Positions 39,669-46,718 of a DNA stretch of 47,783 nt are shown here, piece by piece (position 1 is the first letter of the stretch; every line of letters begins with the position of its first letter). The notes beneath the pieces are model-generated. The model saw only the letters and a list, made by a program, of their open reading frames with translations, had not been told where the DNA came from and did not search any database. The translations under genes were made by a program, and so were the position numbers. The stretch lies in NCBI GenBank assembly GCA_027483345.1, contig JAIXUV010000010.1:1-47783 (forward strand). Reading direction: 5' to 3'. Source of the DNA: Verrucomicrobiales bacterium (GTDB taxonomy: Bacteria > Verrucomicrobiota > Verrucomicrobiia > Limisphaerales > UBA9464).

Positions 39669-40268
39669 ATGAAACGGGTGACCGTCTACTGCGCCTCCAG
39701 CGCCGCCGCACATCCCGAGTTCGCCGCCGCCGCCTTCGAACTCGGCGGAATCCTCGCCCGGGCCGGCATCACCACCGTCTATGGCGGCGGGGCCATCGGT
39801 TCCATGGGACGCCTCGCCGACGGCGCCCTCGCCGCGGGCGGACGTGTGGTCGGCATCATGCCGCGCTTCATGGGCGACCTCGAATGGGGCCATCCCGGTC
39901 TCTCCGAGATCGTCTGGACCGAAACCATGGCCGCCCGCAAGGAACTCCTGTTCCAGGACACCGACGCCATCGTCACCCTGCCCGGTGGCACCGGCACCCT
40001 CGAAGAGCTGATCGAGGTCCTCACGCTCAAGCGGCTCGGCCTCTTCTTCAAGCCGGTGGTCCTCGTCAACCAACGCGGTTTCTACGACCCGCTCATCCAG
40101 CTGCTCGGCAACTGCGTCACCGAGGCGTTCATGAGCCCCAGGCACCTCGACATGTGGCGCGTCGTCGACCATGTGGACCAGGTGCTCGACGGACTCCGGG
40201 CGTGTCCACCCTGGGACGAACGGTCGCGCGAATTCGCCGTCCAACGCGCCCCAGGCACCGGTTCGTGA
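39669..40268 (+). CDS. LOG family (cytokinin riboside 5'-monophosphate phosphoribohydrolase-like) protein
   Basis: A 199-residue protein of the LOG/TIGR00730 family, Rossmann-like nucleotide phosphoribohydrolases that release a base from nucleoside 5'-monophosphates. The marks are VTVYCASS at the start, GGGAIGSMG, the Arg-containing MAARKELLF and the signature PGGTGTLEEL. The bacterial substrates are usually not known; AMP or modified nucleotides are possible. It is 31 bases downstream of the preceding gene on the same strand, so the two may be co-transcribed. Confidence 0.93.
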   Translation: MKRVTVYCASSAAAHPEFAAAAFELGGILARAGITTVYGGGAIGSMGRLADGALAAGGRVVGIMPRFMGDLEWGHPGLSEIVWTETMAARKELLFQDTDAIVTLPGGTGTLEELIEVLTLKRLGLFFKPVVLVNQRGFYDPLIQLLGNCVTEAFMSPRHLDMWRVVDHVDQVLDGLRACPPWDERSREFAVQRAPGTGS

Positions 40269-40360
40269 GTTCCCACCGGCCGCCCACGTCTCCAGCCCGG
40301 TGACGACGGCAGCTTGGGCGTTGAATGTTCGTCCCGGCGCGTTGAAATGACGCCGCTCCC

Positions 40361-41620
40361 ATGAACCTGCGCCTCCTCCGTCCGGCCGTCGTCGCCGCAC
40401 TCGCCCTCGTCTCCCAAGCCGCCGACTGGCCCGCCTGGCGCGGCATGGACGGCCTCGGCGTCAGCCCGGAGAAGGGACTTCCCCTCGAATGGTCGCACGA
40501 GAAGAACGTCGCCTGGCGCACGGTCCTTCCGGGACGCGGCTCCTCGTCCCCCATCGTCGTCGGTGGACGCGTGTACGTGACCACGCAGACCGAGGGCAAG
40601 GGCCTCCGCGTGCTCGCCTTGGACGCCGCCACCGGCGCGTTGGCCTGGGACACCGAGGTCGCCAGCGGCGCCCTCCATGCCCACGACCTCCACAACATGG
40701 CCACCCCGTCCGCGGTCTCCGACGGCAAGTCCGTGTGGGTGCTCTTCGGCACCGGCGACTACGCCCGCCTGGACCTCGACGGCAAGGTCGTCTGGCACCG
40801 CAACTTCGTGAAGGAGATCGGTCCCATCCGCACCAACCACGGCTATGGAACCTCGCCCGTCCTCCTCGATGGACGCCTGTACCTGACCCTCATGCACCAG
40901 GGACCGTCGTGGCTCCTCGCCGTGGAGGCCGCGACCGGCAAGGAACTCTGGCGGAAGGAACGTTCCTTCGGTGCCGAACAGGAGGCCCAGGACTCCTACT
41001 CGACCCCGTTTGTCCTGCGGCACGAAGACCGAACCGAACTCGTCGTCGCCGGCGGCGAGGTCCTCAACGCCTACGTGCCCGCCACGGGCGAGGAGTCCTG
41101 GAGGTTCGGCGGCCTGAAGGTTCCGCATCCCTACGGCCGCACCATCGCCGGCCCCACCGGCGGCGAAGGCGTGGTGGTGGTGGTCTCCTCGGGCTTCCAG
41201 AACCGTGGATCCACCACCGCGATCCGGGCCGGCGGAAAGGGCGACATCACCGCCACCCACCGCCTGTGGAACCAGGCCAAGTTCTCCGCCGACTGCCCCA
41301 CCCCGTTGATCCACGACGGACTGCTCTATTCCGTGCGCGACGACGGCATGGCCTCCTGCCTTGACCTCAAGACGGGCGAACCCCAGTGGCAGGAGCGCCT
41401 GTTCTCGGACAACATCAAGGTCTCGCCGGTGTTCGGCGACGGACGCGTGTACTTCCAGAGCGGGCAGTCGCAGTGCGTCGTGGTGGCGGCGGGTCGGAAG
41501 TTCGAGGTGTTGGCGCGCAATTCACTGAAGGAATCCACACAGGCCACCCCGGCCATCGCCGGAGGCCGGATCTACCTGCGCACCGACGAAGCCCTCTACG
41601 CCATCGCCCGGAAGCCCTGA
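40361..41620 (+). CDS. Exported PQQ-type beta-propeller protein
   Basis: A 419-residue protein with a signal peptide (residues 1-20, ending SQAA) and then a propeller of PQQ-like repeats: LDAATGALAWDTEV, LDLDGKVVWHRNF, VEAATGKELWRKE and LDLKTGEPQWQERL each carry the AxTGxxxW core. It is the BamB/PQQ-binding-like group common in Planctomycetota and Verrucomicrobiota. I see no catalytic residues of a PQQ dehydrogenase, so a structural or binding role is likelier. It is the last gene before the repeat-rich region and the integron array. Confidence 0.88.
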   Translation: MNLRLLRPAVVAALALVSQAADWPAWRGMDGLGVSPEKGLPLEWSHEKNVAWRTVLPGRGSSSPIVVGGRVYVTTQTEGKGLRVLALDAATGALAWDTEVASGALHAHDLHNMATPSAVSDGKSVWVLFGTGDYARLDLDGKVVWHRNFVKEIGPIRTNHGYGTSPVLLDGRLYLTLMHQGPSWLLAVEAATGKELWRKERSFGAEQEAQDSYSTPFVLRHEDRTELVVAGGEVLNAYVPATGEESWRFGGLKVPHPYGRTIAGPTGGEGVVVVVSSGFQNRGSTTAIRAGGKGDITATHRLWNQAKFSADCPTPLIHDGLLYSVRDDGMASCLDLKTGEPQWQERLFSDNIKVSPVFGDGRVYFQSGQSQCVVVAAGRKFEVLARNSLKESTQATPAIAGGRIYLRTDEALYAIARKP

Positions 41621-42502
41621 AGGCATTCGCGATCCGCGATTCCCGATTCGAAGATGTCCTGGTTGGCCACGGAGGCACTGAGGCCACGGAGATTGGGTCC
41701 ATTGTCCGCCGCCCACCCAGATACTGAGCGGATCCGCAGGGTATGGAGTCCCGGCTTCAGCCGGTGGAAACCGTCCCAGCCAGAACGCCCCTGCTTGGAA
41801 TGGCGTGTCCCCAACCCAAGTCACGGAAGCCCTGAAGGCATTCCCGATTCCCGATTCGTGATCCATTCCGTGGTAGCCGAGGCCGCCAGGCCACGGACGA
41901 TCGATGCCGATTCGGTTGTTCCCCGCTGAAAACTGAAAACTTGAAACTGAAAACTACTCTGACTTGCCACAGAGGCACTGAGGACACGGAGATAGGCTCC
42001 GCTGTCCGCCGTCCACCCGGATACCGAGCGGGCTCGCAGGGTATGGAGTCCCGGCTTCAGCCGGCGGAAACCGTCCCAGCCAGAACGCCCCTGCTAGGAA
42101 TGACGTGTCCCCAACCCAAGTTGCGGAAGCCCTGAAGGCATCCGCGACTCGCGGTTCCCGATTCGTGATCCATTCCGTGGTAGCCGAAGCCGCCAGGCCA
42201 CGGACCATCGCCGCCGATTCGTTTGTTCCCCGCTGAAAACTGAAAACTTGAAACTGAAAACTACTCTGAATTGCCACAGAGGCACTGAGGACACGGAGAT
42301 TGGGTCCGCTGTCTTTCATCCGTAGCCACGGTTGCCAAGCTGCGGACGATTTCCATGTCCCTAGTCGGCCGTTCCACCTCCCGATCTGTGTCCATCTCCA
42401 GAATCTGTGGATGCAAATCCCAAACACCCATTCCACAGGGTGTTGTATCCGCAGATCTCACAGATCGACGCAGATGGAATCCTAGGATCTGCCTTGGTGT
42501 TG
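41621..42502. repeat. Gene-free repeat region with ~300 bp tandem unit
   Basis: A repeat unit begins at 41666 and again at 41966 (period exactly 300) and at 42273 (period 307). The first two are full copies; the third is the start only. Shared parts include GCACTGAGG-A-CACGGAGAT, the GGAGTCCCGGCTTCAGCCGG palindrome, CGTCCCAGCCAGAACGCCCC, and GCTGAAAACTGAAAACTTGA. Small reading frames such as those near 41757-41987 and 42094-42294 are copies of each other and derive from the repeat. I see no gene. Confidence 0.85.
42384..42475. repeat. Large imperfect palindrome at the edge of the cassette array
   Basis: ATCTGTGTCCATCTCCAGAA at 42384 and its near inverse at 42447-42475 form arms of about 29 bases, with an inner stem AACACCC/GGGTGTT in the 34-base loop. 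The arms carry the ATCTGCG-ATCTGTG phrase seen in dispersed repeats of many bacteria. It lies 28 bases outside the last attC. Confidence 0.72.
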
Positions 42503-42601
42503 GCCCAACAACGACCGACCCGGAGCCCGATCATCGACCGTCCGAAGTCCTGCCGCGACTCTCCGCTCCACTTCGCAGCAATACACCGCTTCTTGTTAGG
42601 C
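42503..42601 (-). repeat. attC-1 (array's distal end)
   Basis: Bounded by GCCCAAC at 42503-42509 and GTTAGGC at 42595-42601. The interior is only weakly palindromic and diverged from the common site. Nothing further left looks like an attC, so this marks the end of the array. Confidence 0.7.
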
Positions 42602-42841
42602 TTCTGGTCTCTTGTCTCGAGAGCCCCTCTTCGGATCCTTGACCGACGCTCTAAACGAATGGATGCCTGCAAGTAGACCCAGAATAGTGCCAGGAATATT
42701 CCGCCAACCGCCCGCAGAGCCATCAACTTCCTGGGCATCGACCGGAAAGATCAAAACCATGACGAATCCGACCACTATAGCTACTACGATCGTAACCATC
42801 AGGAATCCGATTACTCCAACAAGATAGCGAACTGGCTTCAA
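42596..42841 (-). CDS. Cassette gene: small membrane protein
   Basis: Encodes 81 residues with two hydrophobic helices near residues 5-33 and 48-60 and a basic tail. No family recognised. The stop codon TAA lies inside the GTTAGGC core site of attC-1, a usual arrangement for cassettes. It is the last complete cassette gene of the array. Confidence 0.75.
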   Translation of the reverse strand: MKPVRYLVGVIGFLMVTIVVAIVVGFVMVLIFPVDAQEVDGSAGGWRNIPGTILGLLAGIHSFRASVKDPKRGSRDKRPEA

Positions 42842-42890
42842 GGTAGTCTGGAATTGCCTAGATGTTGATGTTTCATAGCGTGGTCTTCAC

Positions 42891-42982
42891 GCCTAACGGC
42901 GAAAGCTAGCGACCCGGCGCCCGAAGTGCTTGGATTGCAACGGCGACTCTCACGCCGGGTTCGCTGGAGCGCCTCGTTAGGC
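42891..42982 (-). repeat. attC-2
   Basis: 92 bp. Ends GCCTAAC (42891) and GTTAGGC (42976-42982). The interior arms are GCGACCCGGCG and CGCCGGGTTCGC. It belongs to the main site family of the array. Confidence 0.92.
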
Positions 42983-42992
42983 ATCGTCGATC

Positions 42993-43283
42993 TCACCTCT
43001 TGAAACATTTCAAAACAACGAATGAATAAATGAAGCCGAGAACTGAATAGAGGCAGCCAAGGTCAACGACCATAGGCAGCCAGGCTAACCTCATGACTCT
43101 AGGTAGCGGACAAACAAGCATTGCCATACCGGCCAAACAACCGCCAATCAAAGGAATTAAAGAATGATGCTGGCGGCGAACATACCAAAGAAACACGGCC
43201 GAGAAATTCAGGACGATGATCCAGCAACCGACGAGTCCAAGCAAACCGGCCAAGGTCCAACGCAATGAATCGGAGACGTGCAT
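42993..43283 (-). CDS. Cassette gene: three-helix membrane protein
   Basis: Encodes 96 residues with about three hydrophobic helices (residues 9-33, 41-58 and 70-92) and few charges between them. No family recognised. It stops ten bases before attC-2, so it belongs to the cassette closed by that site. The amino acid and base composition is much less GC-rich than the chromosomal genes. Confidence 0.8.
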   Translation of the reverse strand: MHVSDSLRWTLAGLLGLVGCWIIVLNFSAVFLWYVRRQHHSLIPLIGGCLAGMAMLVCPLPRVMRLAWLPMVVDLGCLYSVLGFIYSFVVLKCFKR

Positions 43284-43293
43284 GTCGTAAGAT

Positions 43294-43392
43294 GCCTAAC
43301 GGAGATAACTGAGCCACCGCCGAACGACGACCCGAACCGCGCCAGCGGAACGGTGAACGCCCTAGGCGGTTGGCTCGGGCGTCCTGTTAGGC
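43294..43392 (-). repeat. attC-3 (diverged)
   Basis: 99 bp. Ends GCCTAAC (43294-43300) and GTTAGGC (43386-43392). The arms GAGCCACCGCC and GGCGGTTGGCTC differ from the main family, so this site may come from another lineage. Confidence 0.85.
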
Positions 43393-43751
43393 AAATGATT
43401 GCTGCGAGTATATAGAATAAGAAATCCCAAAACCAGCAGGCCGGTGGAAATGGAAGCAATGGCGGGAATCTTTGTGAGCTCGTACGCCTTCGGCCCGCCC
43501 TCAGGAAAGTAGCCACGAATCTGAAACCATGCTGTGTAGGAGCCGACGAGAAAAATCAATGATGCGGTCGCAATCTTCCGTCGCGGTGCCACTACAAAGC
43601 CGACTAACAGAACCGAGGCGGCGCAAACTGGGCCAACAAACACATCAGGCCAGATCTTGAAGGTGCGAGCGATGTCATAGCTAAACAATGCAGTGATGAA
43701 GAACACGGTCAAAACAGCAATCGGCGTCAGAATGAATCGAGCGATGCTCAT
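43362..43751 (-). CDS. Cassette gene: four-helix membrane protein
   Basis: Encodes 129 residues with four predicted membrane helices (for example ITALFSYDIARTF-flanking and GLLVLGFLILY). No family recognised. The last ~10 residues (NRTPEPTA) are read out of attC-3, so the gene ends inside the recombination site. The start at 43751 lies next to the remnant site attC-4. Confidence 0.8.
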   Translation of the reverse strand: MSIARFILTPIAVLTVFFITALFSYDIARTFKIWPDVFVGPVCAASVLLVGFVVAPRRKIATASLIFLVGSYTAWFQIRGYFPEGGPKAYELTKIPAIASISTGLLVLGFLILYTRSNHLPNRTPEPTA

Positions 43752-43760
43752 GTCTGTGCT

Positions 43761-43778
43761 GTATAACTGGTATTAGGC
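43761..43778 (-). repeat. attC-4 remnant
   Basis: Only 18 bases separate the two ends GTATAAC and ATTAGGC, both one or two bases off the consensus, and the central palindrome is gone. It is where an attC is expected between two cassette genes. I read it as an attC whose hairpin was deleted; a chance match is possible. Confidence 0.45.
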
Positions 43779-44345
43779 GGCCAACTCATGCTCAATGACT
43801 GACACACTACGGCAAACCACATAGCGCATATTGAATAACACGACGCGGTAGCCACCGCGAGGAGTATGTCCGTTGACAATCGAGTAGCGCAGCGTGTCGC
43901 CAACGACTCGGGCGTACTCGTCAATAGCCCTACGCGGACCATCGGCCAACCGCCCGTGGCCGCACCGCAGCAACTCAGAGCCAGCGCGCCAGTAAGCCGA
44001 CAACTCACGCCACCCACCGAACAACGCTGCTTGCGCCTCGTGAAGCCGTCCGAGTAGTGCAAACGGGTCGGGTGAAGCTGTAGAAAAAAACATCGAGACG
44101 CTCTCGTCGTTGTGCTGCCAGAGCAGCGGATGCTCATCGGCGACATGAAGAGACCCGCACGATGAGGGTGTAGCCGTCGCCTCCGGGACATCGTCGAAGA
44201 CAAGCTCGAACCGTCGGCGACGGTCACAGTCGCACCAATCGTCACACTCAAAGATGACGCGGTATGTCCTCGCGACGGTGCTGACTGTAGCGATGGATCC
44301 ATTCAGGTCCTCGTAAACTGACTCACTCAACTCATCGAATGTCAT
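43773..44345 (-). CDS. Cassette gene: 190-residue protein, function unknown
   Basis: Encodes 190 residues, acidic at the N terminus, with no signal peptide or membrane helix. A Cys-rich stretch (CDDWCDCDRRRR near residue 35) and a later Trp/Arg/Gly segment (FGGWRELSAYWRAG) are distinctive, but no family is recognised. The CDDWCDC pair with later Cys could bind metal. The gene is flanked by two defective recombination sites (attC-4 remnant on the left, attC-5 on the right), so this cassette may no longer move. Confidence 0.8.
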   Translation of the reverse strand: MTFDELSESVYEDLNGSIATVSTVARTYRVIFECDDWCDCDRRRRFELVFDDVPEATATPSSCGSLHVADEHPLLWQHNDESVSMFFSTASPDPFALLGRLHEAQAALFGGWRELSAYWRAGSELLRCGHGRLADGPRRAIDEYARVVGDTLRYSIVNGHTPRGGYRVVLFNMRYVVCRSVSVIEHELAA

Positions 44346-44362
44346 CGTGGTATGGGCTGGCC

Positions 44363-44465
44363 GCCTATCGTCTATGCTGAGCGAAGGTGATGCCTGGCGC
44401 TGATCGTGCTGCTCGGAGCACGATCTGTGACAGGCATCACCGTTCGCTCTACCGCATGGTTCGGC
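44363..44465 (-). repeat. attC-5 (mutated core)
   Basis: 103 bp. The right end is GTTCGGC (44459-44465); the left end is GCCTATC, so the core reads GATAGGC instead of GTTAGGC on the minus strand. Strong arms GTGATGCCTG/CAGGCATCAC and ATCGTGCT/AGCACGAT remain. Confidence 0.75.
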
Positions 44466-44476
44466 TCTTCTAGCAC

Positions 44477-44863
44477 TTAAACCTTTTTTAAGACCCTCGT
44501 TATTCGGAGGCGATTGTAGCGCTGCAGGAATATGGGGTAGACATTCAGATAAAGATTAATGACCAGAATCGCCAAAAGCTGCTCGATGGACAATTTGGGC
44601 GAGAAATTGGAGACCAGAAAGCAGCCCGTAAGTAGTAGGACCAGCAAGTGAATTACTTCATTCCGTCTGGTTTCCCACTCAAGCCGCTTAAGTTCGGTCT
44701 TTAGTGCTTCCTGACCTCCTTTCACTGCTCTTTTTCCGCGTAGGTGGTCGACCAAAAGCTCGGTGGGCAGTAGATACCTCTTAAAGAACCTGACGCCCAC
44801 CGCTTCGTAAAGGGATCTGCCGCGCTGCTGTTTAACCTTACTCGGTTCGAAGTATTTGAGCAT
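44477..44863 (-). CDS. Cassette gene: membrane protein resembling CrtO-type acyltransferases
   Basis: Encodes 128 residues: a basic N-terminal half (FFKRYLLPTELL) and two C-terminal membrane helices (LLVLLLTGCFLVSN and LLAILVINLYLNVYPIF). The ending NVYPIFLQRYNRLRI is like the tail shared by glycosyl-diaponeurosporenoate acyltransferase (CrtO)-type proteins, on which I base a tentative name. Real function unknown. The gene begins five bases from attC-6 and ends 12 bases from attC-5. Confidence 0.72.
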   Translation of the reverse strand: MLKYFEPSKVKQQRGRSLYEAVGVRFFKRYLLPTELLVDHLRGKRAVKGGQEALKTELKRLEWETRRNEVIHLLVLLLTGCFLVSNFSPKLSIEQLLAILVINLYLNVYPIFLQRYNRLRITRVLKKV

Positions 44864-44867
44864 GGCT

Positions 44868-44960
44868 GCCTAACAACGAAAGATCAGCGACCCGGCGCTC
44901 GAAGTGCTTTGATTGCAACCACAACGCCATCGCCGGGTTCGCTGAAGCGCCTTGTTAGCG
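44868..44960 (-). repeat. attC-6
   Basis: 93 bp. Ends GCCTAAC (44868-44874) and GTTAGCG (44954-44960), the latter off the usual GTTAGGC. The interior matches the main site family. The same unusual end GTTAGCG is shared with attC-9. Confidence 0.9.
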
Positions 44961-45037
44961 AACAAACCGCCGCCGCGGCGGAGCAATGACGTAAGGAACT
45001 TCAACGGCTGCCCCTGCTGGTTACCAATGACTTGCAT
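44870..45037 (-). CDS. Possible micro-ORF in duplicated cassette end (copy A)
   Basis: A possible 55-residue product, starting MQVIGNQQGQPLKFLTSLL, whose second half (from NKALQRTRR on) is translated out of attC-6. AGGA lies seven bases before the ATG at 45037, and this ribosome-binding site is conserved in copy B at 46189-46356. Copy A differs from B by Lys for Glu at residue 13 and several residues in the attC-derived tail. It may be a real peptide gene or only a conserved sequence beside the site. Confidence 0.35.
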   Translation of the reverse strand: MQVIGNQQGQPLKFLTSLLRRGGGLFANKALQRTRRWRCGCNQSTSSAGSLIFRC

Positions 45038-45066
45038 GTCTAGTTCCTCAGGAGGCCACCTGCAAC

Positions 45067-45135
45067 TCATAACAAAACCAATGCCAAAATCGGAGTCTCT
45101 CCAACCTCAACGCGCGCTGCAGCGCATGGTTCGGC
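45067..45135 (-). repeat. attC-7 (short, diverged; probable)
   Basis: 69 bp between TCATAAC (45067) and GTTCGGC (45129-45135). AACCAATGC near the left pairs with GCATGGTT near the right, and GCGCTGCAGCGC in the centre is self-complementary. The core ends are degenerate, so this is a probable rather than certain attC. Confidence 0.5.
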
Positions 45136-45159
45136 GTTGCGGTCATTCGGGGACAACGA

Positions 45160-45672
45160 TCACTTCCGTAAGAATTTAATGTCGAAAAAATCCCCGTTGA
45201 AAACAGGAAAGCCAACGGACAACGGATTGCCTTTCATAATATGCACCTCCAGGGTTTTGAGTGGCACGCGACTCAGAATATATTTTTTCAACTCCGCGTC
45301 GGAAGGAACTCCATCCCCGATTATGTGCGCGATCGACAGCGAGATGACAAACACGGCGGACGACTTCTGAATGCTCCAGGTTCCGGAAAATGAATAGTAT
45401 CCGCCCGAAAAAGGATAGACGGTCTCATCAGCTCCGTGGAGACAACATGCGGGAACATCTTTGGCGGTGAAGCTCGAATCCCCATTCAGCGTGATGAATC
45501 CCGATAGGTTCTTGTATCCCATCTTCGCAAGGTAGGACGATGACCAGCCTTCGCTGATTTGGTATTTTGCCACCAATTCTTCAGGGCCGGGCTTTTCGGT
45601 TAGAAGGCCGTGCATGTTGAATTTTCCGCATCCCGCCACAAGCAGCAGGATCAATGGCCAAAAGAATTTCAT
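45160..45672 (-). CDS. Cassette gene: lipoprotein, function unknown
   Basis: Encodes 170 residues with a signal peptide and lipobox (LLVAGC, Cys at residue 15), so it is an exported lipoprotein. The mature part looks beta-rich (for example SGFITLNGDSSFTAKDVPA and GGYYSFSGTWSIQKSSA), possibly lipocalin- or sandwich-like. No family recognised. It stops 25 bases from attC-7 and starts 33 bases left of attC-8. An exported cassette protein may face other cells or act at the envelope. Confidence 0.82.
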   Translation of the reverse strand: MKFFWPLILLLVAGCGKFNMHGLLTEKPGPEELVAKYQISEGWSSSYLAKMGYKNLSGFITLNGDSSFTAKDVPACCLHGADETVYPFSGGYYSFSGTWSIQKSSAVFVISLSIAHIIGDGVPSDAELKKYILSRVPLKTLEVHIMKGNPLSVGFPVFNGDFFDIKFLRK

Positions 45673-45704
45673 TTTCGGTGTATCACGGAGACGGGCGTAG
45701 CATC

Positions 45705-45797
45705 GCCGAACGCAGAAAGCTCAGCGACCCGGCGCTCGAAGTGCCTGGATTGCAACGACAACGCTCACGCCGGGTTCGCTGGAGCGTCTTGTTGGGC
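45705..45797 (-). repeat. attC-8
   Basis: 93 bp. Ends GCCGAAC (45705) and GTTGGGC (45791-45797); the interior is the main family (GCTCAGCGACCCGGCGCTCG). Confidence 0.92.
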
Positions 45798-46169
45798 GTT
45801 TGCGGTCTCATCTGCAAATGGTCGTAAAGAATCTGGACTCGGTAAAGTCTTCGGTGCGTCGCCAGCCCAACCGTAAACCTCAAGACCAGCGAGAACTCCC
45901 GACTGCTCGAAAACGAAAACACCGCTCATCTCGTAACCGCTGCCGAAAACGAAGTCGGCAATCGGACGAAGCCCGCCGGACGGCTTCGGTTGTCCATCAA
46001 TACTGAAATCAATGCTCGCACAACCGCAAGGACAGCGCGTGGGAAGAACCTGCGCCCGCTCAAGCTGCGGAAGAAACTGCGATGCGTCGGGTGCGCCGTG
46101 CTCAAGCATCCAGCGAACGAGATGCCTCTCCTCGCTCGTCAGGTCTCGATTGGATAAGCACTTGCCCAT
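45765..46169 (-). CDS. Cassette gene: CPCGC-motif protein, function unknown
   Basis: Encodes 134 residues with an N-terminal helix pair (DLTSEERHLVRWMLEHGA), then TRCPCGCASIDFSIDG and a beta-like half (YEMSGVFVFEQSGVLAGLEV). The CPCGC cluster suggests metal binding. Small proteins with this look occur as hypotheticals elsewhere. The last residues (NAQQDAPANPA) are read out of attC-8. Confidence 0.82.
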   Translation of the reverse strand: MGKCLSNRDLTSEERHLVRWMLEHGAPDASQFLPQLERAQVLPTRCPCGCASIDFSIDGQPKPSGGLRPIADFVFGSGYEMSGVFVFEQSGVLAGLEVYGWAGDAPKTLPSPDSLRPFADETANAQQDAPANPA

Positions 46170-46186
46170 GGCTGACGGGTAGCAAC

Positions 46187-46279
46187 GCTTAACGTAGAAA
46201 GCTCAGCGACCCGGCGCTCGAAACGCCTGGATTGCAACGACGACGCTCACGCCGGGTTCGCTGAAGCGTCTTGTTAGCG
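46187..46279 (-). repeat. attC-9
   Basis: 93 bp. Ends GCTTAAC (46187) and GTTAGCG (46273-46279), sharing the odd right end with attC-6. The interior is the main family. It is part of the ~200 bp duplicated end described under findings. Confidence 0.9.
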
Positions 46280-46356
46280 AACAAACCGCCGCCGCGGCGG
46301 AGCAATGACGTAAGGAACTCCAACGGCTGCCCCTGCTGATTACCAATGACTTGCAT
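46189..46356 (-). CDS. Possible micro-ORF in duplicated cassette end (copy B)
   Basis: A possible 55-residue product, starting MQVIGNQQGQPLEFLTSLL, the same length as copy A at 44870-45037. The body differs from A by a single residue; the attC-derived tail differs by several more. The upstream AGGA spacing is conserved. Here the conserved block begins right after the stop of the zinc-ribbon gene (46377), whose TGA overlaps an upstream in-frame ATG, so the two reading frames share one cassette. Coding status is uncertain. Confidence 0.35.
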   Translation of the reverse strand: MQVIGNQQGQPLEFLTSLLRRGGGLFANKTLQRTRRERRRCNPGVSSAGSLSFLR

Positions 46357-46376
46357 GTCTAGTTCCTCAGGAGGTG

Positions 46377-46604
46377 TCATGATTCGATCCGCTCTGGCAT
46401 CTTCTCAAAAAGCACGACGTGACTGCACTCCGCACAAACCAGCGTGTGCATCCCAACCGCCGCAATATACTGTCCGGTCTTGAAATGCTCGTGCCCGCAC
46501 ATCTGGCAGACAAACGCCCGATCTTCCAATCCGTAACGCTGTGGGCCAAGCGCACGCTTGGCTGCAGTGATGGCTCGCTTCAGTGGTGATGTAGTCTTTG
46601 GCAT
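46377..46604 (-). CDS. Cassette gene: small zinc-ribbon protein
   Basis: Encodes 75 residues. After a basic helix (TSPLKRAITAAKRALG) it has two Cys pairs, CQMCGHEH and CAECSH, spaced like a zinc ribbon. Such a protein could bind nucleic acid or another protein. The start at 46604 gives a normal N terminus (MPKTTSPLKRA); the frame is open further to 46676 but that part lies in attC-10. Its stop overlaps the start of the following block. Confidence 0.78.
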   Translation of the reverse strand: MPKTTSPLKRAITAAKRALGPQRYGLEDRAFVCQMCGHEHFKTGQYIAAVGMHTLVCAECSHVVLFEKMPERIES

Positions 46605-46625
46605 AAACTCAATGATGTGACTGAC

Positions 46626-46718
46626 ACCTAACGGAGAAAGCTCAGCGACCCGGCGCTCGAAGTGCCTGGATTGCAACGAGAACGCTCACGCCGGGTTCGC
46701 TGGAGCGCCTTGTTAGGC
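46626..46718 (-). repeat. attC-10
   Basis: 93 bp. Ends ACCTAAC (46626) and GTTAGGC (46712-46718); the interior is the main family. Confidence 0.92.

Noticed and set aside
41757-42294. Pairs of small frames in the repeat region (for example 41757-41987 and 42094-42294)
   Set aside because: They start with near-identical peptides because they come from the two copies of the 300 bp repeat, so they are repeat-derived, not genes.
41666-42502. Possible CRISPR array
   Set aside because: The period is 300 bp and the full copies are alike throughout, so there is no short repeat with unique spacers.
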